Below, one piece after another: positions 56,196 to 64,000 of a stretch of DNA of 64,000 nucleotides. The notes beneath the pieces are model-generated. The model saw only the letters and a list, made by a program, of their open reading frames with translations. It searched no databases and was not told the DNA's origin. The stretch's first letter is position 1; each line of letters begins with the position of its first letter. A program made the translations under genes and the position numbers. Source of the stretch: Cyrtodaria siliqua (lineage: Eukaryota > Mollusca > Bivalvia > Adapedonta > Hiatellidae); contig JAWPHD010000003.1 of the NCBI GenBank assembly GCA_037043455.1, positions 558,001 through 622,000 on the forward strand, written 5' to 3'.

Positions 56196-56889
56196 ATTCT
56201 ACTTTAAGGACCACAGAACCCATGCGCCAAAAGATGCAAAATAATTGTGATAAAAGATATCACGGAACGCCGGAGGACTATTTCTTATGTTTGACTGTGT
56301 AATGTAACGAAGAACTAGTGTTTCGTTAGAGATGACCCTTGCTTGATTGAATCATTTAAGTCATATATAAGTATCAAAGATGAAAAATAGTTGTAATATG
56401 TTAAGCATGCAAGTATTGTTTATATTTCATGTAAGTTGACCTTTTTTAGCCGTATTGCTAAGCAAATCCAGGCTTATAGTTTGGTGATTTCCGTCTGTCT
56501 GGTTTGGTGATTTCCGTCTGTCTGACCGTCTATAGATGTGTTTTGACGGGGTTATTTTGTTTGTTATATCTAAAAAACAAATTGTCTGAAAGCTTTGAAA
56601 CTTGGCACAATTGTTTATTATCATTAAACAATGTTATATGACAAGAACCATATTCGCAGCGCTATTGGTGCTTACTGTCTGTCAGAATAAAATATTATTA
56701 CACGATGAAAGCGCTTGGGAAATATCTGTCTGTATGATTTTTTTATATATACCAGACGTAATTTGGAATGAGAATAGGACCGGAAACCATCTCAAACACA
56801 GCCTTTAGCTTATTTTGTAAAATATATATGGACAGTTTCCGATACCATATAAGATATGCTTACATGGAAGGTTTCTTTCTAATCACGCA
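56196..56889. other. Unassigned sequence
   Basis: A 27-bp direct duplication, TTTGGTGATTTCCGTCTGTC repeated at about 56480 and 56504. Otherwise no recognised feature. Confidence 0.5.
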
Positions 56890-57540
56890 TGACATGGATG
56901 GACTGCTAATGTGTCAACCCTTCTAATAATATTACATCAGTGCATGTAATAATACATCAATGCATTGTTGAATGTATCTGGAAGTAAGGGGATTAAAACA
57001 AGACAAGGTAAGGTATATACAGGAATAAAGAAGGTAACAAAATGAATCATTGTTTATAATGAAAATTTATCTCCGAAACGCTTCATCATATCTGAACCAT
57101 ATCTTCACAGGTGTTAAAGTGTATCAAAAAAAATATCATCTGTCATCACCTGTCGAAGTTTGAGTCATTAGAAATGAATATAGCGTCAAAAAGGCTAATT
57201 TTGCCCATTCAAGGGGAGGTAATTCATAGACCCTTTGACCAACATAGCTCAATTAAAACAGGAAACAACCTTGCATTTATATCGACCTACTATGCAAGTA
57301 TGATTAAAATCAAATGAACACGAGTGTAGTCTGAAAGACAGCCATATCCCCCGCTGCAAAAAGATTTATAATATACAATTTAAACAACATGGGATGTCTG
57401 TAAAGTGACAAATTCTTCCTTGTTCCAAAACGTGTGACCTTCAACTAAAAGAACATATGTTTTACAAACAACTTGTAGTAGAGACATACAGACAACACAT
57501 ATACAAAACATAACTTATACATCTTTGTGCTCATTTGATT

Positions 57541-57712
57541 TTAATCTCACAACTCGGAGTATCCCTGGTCTCGGGATACCGTTGTTATTTATTCTCACAA
57601 CTCGGAATACCACTGGTCTCGGGATACCGTTATACTTCATTCTCACAACTCGGAGTATCACTGATCTCGGGATACCGTTGTGATTTAATCTCACAACTCG
57701 GAGTGTACATGA
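57541..57712. repeat. 48-bp minisatellite inside D
   Basis: About 3.5 units, each close to 48 bp, so they read in one frame as SQLGVSLVSGYR-like repeats from 57535. The frame is open only because the unit is a multiple of three. Confidence 0.85.
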
Positions 57713-58354
57713 TGTTCATACACAATTATTTCGTTGTTATATTTTTCAACCATGTATGTGAACATGATGTGAAGGCCCGGGCCTTTTGGCCTAATAGATA
57801 GCTTCGCTACTGAGAATTTCACGATTCATATCCCTAATTGTAATTTTTACGTGGATTTATTTTTTAAGTCGACAAATCGTTTGTTGGCAATAATCACCAA
57901 AGTCACGGTAAATTCCGTTTACTACGTTTAGGCCTAAACAAGAAAGTGTTTTGTTTCCTGTCACCCAACCGAATCGCCGTTTTTACCCCTGACACAACAA
58001 TTTGTGTTGCTTTGTTTTGTTTTTAAACATATTTGTGTTTTGGCCTTAACATATTATATTTCAATCAGTTTTGCGTGTAATTTGAAAATTGTAATAAAAG
58101 GTAATATATTTGTGTTTAGATCTACTCTTGTTTGTGTAATGTATATCTCTCAACATGCTCAATGCTACAGTCATACGTTCGAGTCCCGCTTGTTCCATGT
58201 TTGCACATTGAAGAATGTTTGACAGCTTCTCACTAACGCGCTGCAGGATTGTTTTCTACGATTTTGTTTCAAAACAGATGAGGTCTACCTTTACCTCTAC
58301 CAAATTGACGCATAGATAAAAGTCGTAAAATTCTTTTAAAAAATCCCCCCACTC

Positions 58355-58357
58355 TCC

Positions 58358-58412
<55 letters not shown>
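58355..58412. repeat. (CA)n microsatellite in intact D
   Basis: About 28 CA units with one AAAC interruption. Marks the point where the other D copy is split. Confidence 0.95.
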
Positions 58413-58414
<2 letters not shown>

Positions 58415-58764
58415 TTGTTTTCCGACAAGTCTTAAAGGGAGTAAATCAGGCTTTTTATGGGGGTCTAGGTGTCCGATTTAAAATTGACAAAATTAATATT
58501 TTTTATTCTACATGATCAAAACTGTACAGTAAAACGTGCTATCCTAGGTGACGCACCAGTGTTAATTTCAGCATATTACGTGCGATTCCACCCTAGCTGT
58601 ATGGTGTTCTGAAACTTTAAACATTAGCAAAATGGTTCTAGCTTCACATTTTGATTGATAGAGTTTTATATCGTGAACAGGAACAATTTTATAATTTAAG
58701 ATGTTTCTAGAAAAATCCGGATGTACCCTTGGGCATGAATTGAACTTTTTTAAAAAATTGGGTC

Positions 58765-58835
58765 CAGCTAAGATTCGAACCCAACCCGCTCGCTTTATAA
58801 TTTTTTGGGACTGCCGCTCTCCCGACTGAGCTTAC
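58765..58835 (-). repeat. tRNA-like segment inside D, second copy
   Basis: Reverse complement: AGCTCAGTCGGGAGAGCGGC and GGGTTCGAATCTTAGC. Equivalent to 39812-39893. Confidence 0.65.
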
Positions 58836-59649
58836 AATCCTTTACAAATGTTGATGAACTATAATGGGACTTATTCTAAAACCGGAGAGTCCGAATAGAC
58901 CCGAAGTCTAAAAATAGTCACTCGGGATCACATGACGTCATATATACCCAGTCAGATCTTGTTGATTTGCATTCGGTCTCGCGACACGATTGGCACAAGT
59001 TTTCAGGATTATTTTACTACCGAATCAGTCATTTTAACTTCATATCAAGGGAGGTAAAAACTTAAGAATATTACACAGCGTACTACAAAGTAAGCTAATC
59101 TTATTCCGGAGAATGGGCAGCAACAACTTTTTACAAAGGATAGTAGCTTATGCGATAACCATTACTGACCAAACCTATTAAATATTATATGAAGACTATA
59201 AAGGCTATGTGTATTTCTTAAATATAAATCCAAGAAAGATGAAAGATATGCGTTTGATGGTGCTGCAAAAGAAATAAATTATAAAATTAACTTGTTACAA
59301 ATCTCAATACACTAACCTAGGAGAATACATTTTACGCAAGATCACGTGATGATCACGTGATGATGATGATTGATCTATTTATAGAACGCACAGCAAAACG
59401 ATGGAACAATAGTTGAAATACCTACATAAACAATATATAACTTAAACAATGTATCGAGGAAATTATTTGATATTTCTAAATGACATTACCTTATTTGTAT
59501 CCGCACTAGAAAAGAAGAAACACCTGTTAAAATATGGGTATTCTTTTTCAGGCAAATCGTCTATTCATCATTGAGGCTGTAGTTAGGATTCGTGAAAAAA
59601 CATCGTTACTAAAGCTTAGTGAACAAGTTCACCATGCTAAAAATGAAAA

Positions 59650-60089
59650 TGAATATGTCCACTAGTTCTGCAATGTTGTTAATCGTTCTGATGTATGATC
59701 GCTGGTCAAAAGGTTGCTTTGCATAGAAAAAAATCATGTTTAACTGTGTTATTAGTGAATATCAAATATTTGTTATAGGACACACAGTTAAAACACATAA
59801 CCTATACAAAAATACGGGCTTAGTATATGTTTAAGTCTTGTTTTGTTTAAAGTAACTAACTGCCAAATAACGGCAAAAATTGCACTACCAAATTGTTTAT
59901 CGAAACTCCATCCTGGTTGTCAGGTCATATGATAATGTATATGTGCCGATTAAAAGTAAAGATGTTTGCATTGTTTCTTTAAAAACCCGCGATTGAATAT
60001 GCTTAAAATGAATTATGAGTTGGTAACTCTTAATTCGACGCTCCAGTTTAGGTGTTTGGCCTGTCGGGTTAAAGCCGTTTATATTCTGT
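59650..60089. other. Unassigned sequence
   Basis: No feature recognised. Confidence 0.4.
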
Positions 60090-60690
60090 CAAAGACCTAT
60101 GCGACGTTCAACTGTTGAAGATTTAACGTATGCAATGAGCCCCGGTCAATGGATTTTGTCGGTGTGTGTGTGTGTAGTTGTTTTATTACTAAGGTTTATA
60201 AAAGGCAGAGAGCATTTTAGCCAATAGGACGTCCTAAAGGTATACGTACAATAGAGTCTGGACTGTTTTTTGTTGTTGTTAAAGCAAAGCAGCCATTTTT
60301 ACCCGTTTCGACTTTATATTCTGAGTATATGTTTTCATTAATACCAGTATATAAAAGTATTGTCATCATTAATGGTAATAAATGACCAATGAGACGTAAA
60401 GCCTGATGGAAGTTTCAAAGTATGCAATAAATCCCGGTAATTGGACATGGTCTCGGTTGCAGCTGAGCAGCCAGTTATAAACCTATATTCCGAGTATGTA
60501 CTTCCCTTAATATAGACAAGTATTGTCATCTTTAATGATGATATTCCCTTAGTTCCTAAAATCAATGCGACCTAAAACTGTTAGAACATTCAGAGTGCAT
60601 TGAAACCCGTAATTGGATATAGCCGTTGCTATAGCAAAGCAGTTATATTCCGCGTACCACATGACGCATATCGTATCTATAATAGGTGTT
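60090..60690. repeat. ~175-bp degenerate tandem repeat
   Basis: About three units. AAAGCAAAGCAGCC (~60282), GCAGCTGAGCAGCC (~60455) and ATAGCAAAGCAG (~60631) recur at 175-179 bp, with TATGCAATAAATCCCGG-type, TATATTCCGAGTATGT-type and AAGTATTGTCATC-type blocks between. The first unit is enlarged by ~115 bp around a (GT)n run at 60163-60174. Confidence 0.7.
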
Positions 60691-60828
60691 TTTGAAGTAT
60701 AATTAATAACTTTTTGTCGATACAAATGGTCATTGGCTGTATTATTTTCCTAAAATAGCCTATCGGTTTATGGTTTAATACTTTGTCATATGCTTATATT
60801 TTGATGAAAACCATCATCAACTACACGT

Positions 60829-60980
60829 ATTCAAAGTTACCCACTTCATAAACCAAAGTCACAAAGTTAATATCGCGTGTGACCACTCGAGCGAAGGTGC
60901 CAGGCATTGTTAAACGCTCGAGGTGGTCACACGCGGTATTAACTTTGTGACTTTGGTTTATGAAGTTGGTAATTTTGAAT
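60829..60980. mobile_element. 152-bp palindromic hairpin element
   Basis: Arms of ~65 bp, almost perfect: ATTCAAAGTTACC, CACTTCATAAACCAAAGTCA, CAAAGTTAATA and GTGTGACCACTCGAGCG on the left, with their complements to 60980. The ~20-nt centre is AAGGTGCCAGGCATTGTTAA. The ends read TATTC...GAATA, compatible with a TA duplication. A likely MITE. Confidence 0.85.
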
Positions 60981-60984
60981 AAGT

Positions 60985-61254
60985 AAAAATACATGAATTT
61001 TCTACACGATATTGATGAAATTTGGCAAATAAATAAAATAAAGATGATATATGAATACTACAAAATTTTGTTGTTGTAGCTTTATGGGATCATAATAAAT
61101 TTCATCAGCAAAATGATGTGCGTTTTCAAATGTACTGAGTGTAGTTCGTTTGTTTCTACAAAAAAAAAGTACGTTACTAAAGTAAGTGTAAATAAGTATG
61201 TATGACAATGGTATGACAATGATATGACAATGACACGTGAATATATACTATGCC
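60985..61254. other. Unassigned; small tandem repeat
   Basis: TATGACAATGG/TATGACAATGA repeats three times at about 61200-61232. Nothing else. Confidence 0.5.
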
Positions 61255-61475
61255 GTTAGGGGCTTAGACTGTCCGTCGGATGGGGACGTAAACCGGGCAG
61301 TCGCGTGTATCGATCGGTCTATCCTCCGAGCACGTTAAAGAACCAAAGGAATCTATTCGATAATAAGAGTAGGGCATGGTTCCCGGATTCCTAAATATCC
61401 CTCCACACTCTCTGGGGCGGCTCTAAATAACATATACTGTGTTGATGAGCCGTTAAAAAACATTCAATTCAAATC
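61255..61475 (+). mobile_element. SINE-C copy 2, body without head
   Basis: GTCCGTCGGATGGGGACGTA, GTGTATCGATCGGTCTATCC, GAGCACGTTAAAGAACC, ATCTATTCGATAATAAGAG, TCTCTGGGGCGGCTCTAAAT and GTTGATGAGCCGTTAAA. Same body as the minus-strand copy at 34.4-34.7 kb. The tRNA-like head is missing. Confidence 0.8.
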
Positions 61476-62549
61476 GTTAGAAGCTGTTATACCCACGATT
61501 ATTGCCAGTTGTCTTTCAATAAGGCTATTTTCAATTATTATTTACATCTGCTTACAGGCTAGTTTGTAGTAAATGTATTATTTTCTTTGGTTGGTTCCCC
61601 GTCATACAGGCTAATTGACAGATCGACTTAGATTGTATTGCATCTGTATATAAGATTTTGAAGGCAAATACGTATTTTACGAAATTTCTTTAAGCTTCAC
61701 AATATTAACCTTGCTGACAAACAGTTATATGGCAATACATTGTTAAATGCTATTTTAAATAGTGTTATCAACGGATATATATTAAATATTTAAAAACAAG
61801 ATGACATAAATAAACCATAGGAACATATATGGGCAGACATATACATATTTACTGGAAGAATAATAAAATGTGTATGTCGATAACTTCATGTTCAGAGACA
61901 TTGATACATCTCAATAACACGACTGATACAACTGCAAAGATAATATGTTATAAGAATATGATATGTAAATACGCATTAGCATTTGCTTCAACGTATACTT
62001 AGTTTTGAATCTCGGGAGGCACTTTATCCAAGATGTATATTATGTTGTGTATAATCATCATTTATAGAAGAAGACTTTTTATAAGCCATTTTTATAAGCC
62101 ATAAGGCTATTTAGGTCAGGTCAAGGCAATTCCAAATTAAGCTCAGCTGGCCGATTTTAAGCTGCATGCCAAATCATTTGAGCGTAGCAGATGCAAAGTA
62201 GCTAGTGGATATGGGGACATGATCCCCCAGATTATTTTTTGAGTTTGGTGAGACGTTTTCGGGTGGATAAACAGAACTTAAACTGTTTTGGACGGATTTC
62301 AATACTTTATTGGAGACATTTTATTATGAAATCTTCATTTCGGAATATTTTACAAAAAACATCCATCACTCCCATACCACCACCCTAATGCATTTTTAGC
62401 GATTTTAAAAATTAATATCTGGGGAAAAGTTCGTCAATGATCTATTATAATCCATCATAATTCTGTAATGGTGTTTATGTTTGTTTTTAAACAACATCCT
62501 GGAGATATGTTAAGTTTGTTTGAATGTTCCTTTTTAGCACATGTTACAT
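61476..62549. other. Unassigned sequence
   Basis: AT-rich; TTTTTATAAGCCATTTTTAT and ATAAGCCATAAGG at about 62086 form a short direct repeat. No coding relic. Confidence 0.45.
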
Positions 62550-62660
62550 GACGGTCGACTTGTGTGTGGTGGAGGCAGACCAAACCAAATTTCCTATTTA
62601 GAACCAGTACTGTTTACCTCCCGCCATCCGTAAGAATCAACTTTTTCTCACTCGCGAGAT
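62550..62660 (-). mobile_element. SINE-A copy 6, body only, reversed
   Basis: GTGGAGGCAGACCAAACC, TAGAACCAGTACTGTTTACC and TCCCGCCATCCGTAAGAATC. Confidence 0.75.
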
Positions 62661-63638
62661 CTCATAACGTATGTTATGGATTGTAGTGTAACTGTTGGGT
62701 GCCAATATGTCCGCAACGAGCGGATGTGTCCGCGGCAAAGTTAGGGGGCGTCTCACACAAATTATGTTTTGATATCGATCGGTAAATGTCGAGAAGATAT
62801 TTCGCGCGGAGTCTCTGGATCGACAGGCAAGTCCGGACAGGTAACTGTACTAAAGTAAAAACGAAATGCAAATATGTGTCAAATATATGTAACAAAGTAA
62901 CAAAAAACAATAGTTTCATTTCAGTACACAGTATTACTTTGCAGTAGAAAATATTGTGGACACTATATGATATCGGTGGCGATTTTCAAACTTTGATAAA
63001 TGAACGATTATTAGAGCAAGAAAAACAAAAATATGCTCATACCCTAAAAATAGTGCGTGTATTTTTTCCTTAAGTAAATTTATTCTAGTGTAGCTATACT
63101 ATACCAAAATGCTGTACAGTATTAATACATAGCATATCTGATGCTTAACACAACCGTGTAAATAGTATTTCGAGACACCCGTCTGTGTCTGGGTTTGAAC
63201 AGGTTCCAATGGGGAGAGGAAGGGTGGCAGGGCACGCGCCTATATAAATCCTCTAAAAATACTCACCAACCTCAAATTGCGGACATCTTTGATAAAACCT
63301 GGATCTGTACCCTGTATGTGGATTGACTAGATAAATTTCAGACCGCCCTGCCCCCGCCATACTCTTAATGTTTCTTTAGGCCCTCAGACAACTAATAAAA
63401 CATGATGATGCTTGCCCTTAACAAGTGAGGCATTGTATGTTTTATGCATAGTTATAATCAATTAGTGTCATTTAAAAAGTTAATTGTGAAATGTGTCCGC
63501 TTTGCTTTATATAATTATGTTTTATGTGTTCCTCCAATGTATGCTCTCCTCACTCGCCAACAAACACTTGTTTGCAATATTCGGGAATCGAAAACTTGGT
63601 CAAGTTCGATACCAAGAGTGGCAGTAGCACGTGTGTCA
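62661..63638. other. Unassigned sequence
   Basis: A minus-strand frame at 62674-62919 (81 codons) is unrecognised. A GC-richer patch at about 63180-63240 has no identity I can give. Confidence 0.4.
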
Positions 63639-63855
63639 TAAGATGGTAAGATGCGATGGTCGATGGTAAGATGCGATGGTCGGTAAGATGCGATGGTAAG
63701 ATGCGATGGTCGATGGTAAGATGAGATGGTCGATGGTCCATCGCATCTTACCATTGCATCTTACTATCGACCATCGCATCTTACCATCGCATCTTACCAT
63801 CGACGATCGCATCTTACCATCGTGGTAAAATGCGATGGTAAGATGGCCCTAACAG
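63639..63855. mobile_element. Foldback element, second copy, left end truncated
   Basis: The same 20-bp subrepeat family as 17078-17524 (GATGGTAAGATGCGATGGTC), switching orientation near 63736. The right end keeps GGTAAGATGGCCCTAACAG but lacks the last GACACCG; the left terminal sequence is absent. Open frames are repeat readings. Confidence 0.8.
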
Positions 63856-64000
63856 TTTTTCGTTTTTTTTCAGTCTTGCTTCTGAATAATTCCACATAAA
63901 TATGTTTGAGTGGACTTCTACCAAAATAGTTCAAGCCGGGTTGATTCGTCTAAAACAATGTCCGCCAGAGGGTGGGGATTATTTTTGCTATAATTCTATT
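63856..64000. other. Unassigned, window edge
   Basis: No feature recognised. Confidence 0.4.

Larger units (their letters stand above)
56890..59649 (+). repeat. Repeat D, complete copy (2.76 kb)
   Basis: The unsplit version: positions 56890-58372 match 26328-27690, and 58380-59649 match 39375-40706, joined at one long (CA)n (58355-58412). It contains the 48-bp minisatellite (57541-57712), a box B-like GTTCGAGTCCC (~58167), the tRNA-like segment (58765-58835, minus), TGACGTCATATATACCC (~58935) and two TGATCACGTGAT-type words (~59342). No TIR or LTR found and no protein recognised, so the class is unknown. Differences from the split copy are scattered substitutions and indels of up to ~60 bp. 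Confidence 0.85.

Overview
This is eukaryotic, AT-rich, almost wholly repetitive intergenic DNA. The mix of repeats points to a mollusc, most likely a bivalve: a Penelope-like reverse transcriptase (RT) family with a YLDD motif and a recurring KIYDKRDDFNFD stretch, two non-LTR retrotransposon (LINE) families, several tRNA-headed SINE families, hairpin-type miniature transposons and AT-rich satellites. This assignment rests on remembered resemblance of repeat families and was not searched. I find no host gene I would assert. Every long open frame that reads as protein is a retroelement relic; the other frames are short, often lack an ATG, or read through tandem repeats.

Layout. 0-9 kb: two decayed RT copies (340-1715, 6979-8060), a reversed tail copy, and inverted arms of a degenerate ~350-bp satellite (2.85-4.25 and 6.9-8.7 kb). 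11.2-16 kb: a 4.74-kb element with ~550-bp terminal inverted repeats (TIRs) and a 5-bp TTTAT target duplication, inserted in an RT tail; its ends carry a CACGTG and a TGACGTCA palindrome. 17-22.3 kb: a TA-flanked foldback element built of a 20-bp subrepeat, a gap-free array of 48 x 55 bp, then more ~350-bp satellite. 25.6-43.5 kb: a nested structure. A LINE is split into an endonuclease relic (25.6-26.3) and an RT relic (40.7-43.5). Between them lies repeat 'D', itself split at its (CA)n tract by an 11.7-kb block (27.7-39.4) that is dense in SINEs, hairpins and a TTAA-flanked foldback. An unsplit D lies at 56.9-59.65 kb.

43.5-55.3 kb: several copies of an unclassified structured repeat ('R1' and its relative R1prime), RT pieces, and a LINE with RNase H (49.85-54.5) that is interrupted twice and ends in a tandem duplication of its 3' terminus. 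One interruption carries a short exon-like ATG frame with a splice-donor consensus. 55.3-64 kb: D, a ~175-bp tandem repeat, a long hairpin, two SINE pieces and a second foldback element.

The strongest lead for something undescribed is the R1/R1prime pair: two adjacent hairpins with identical linker and loop geometry whose stems differ by matched, pairing-preserving changes, as expected of a selected RNA (or DNA) structure. Next are the long-TIR element with transcription-factor palindromes at its ends, the LINE-D-block nesting, and the ordered domains of the 55-bp array. Names such as D, R1, S350, Y, X and SINE-A to SINE-D are local labels used only here.
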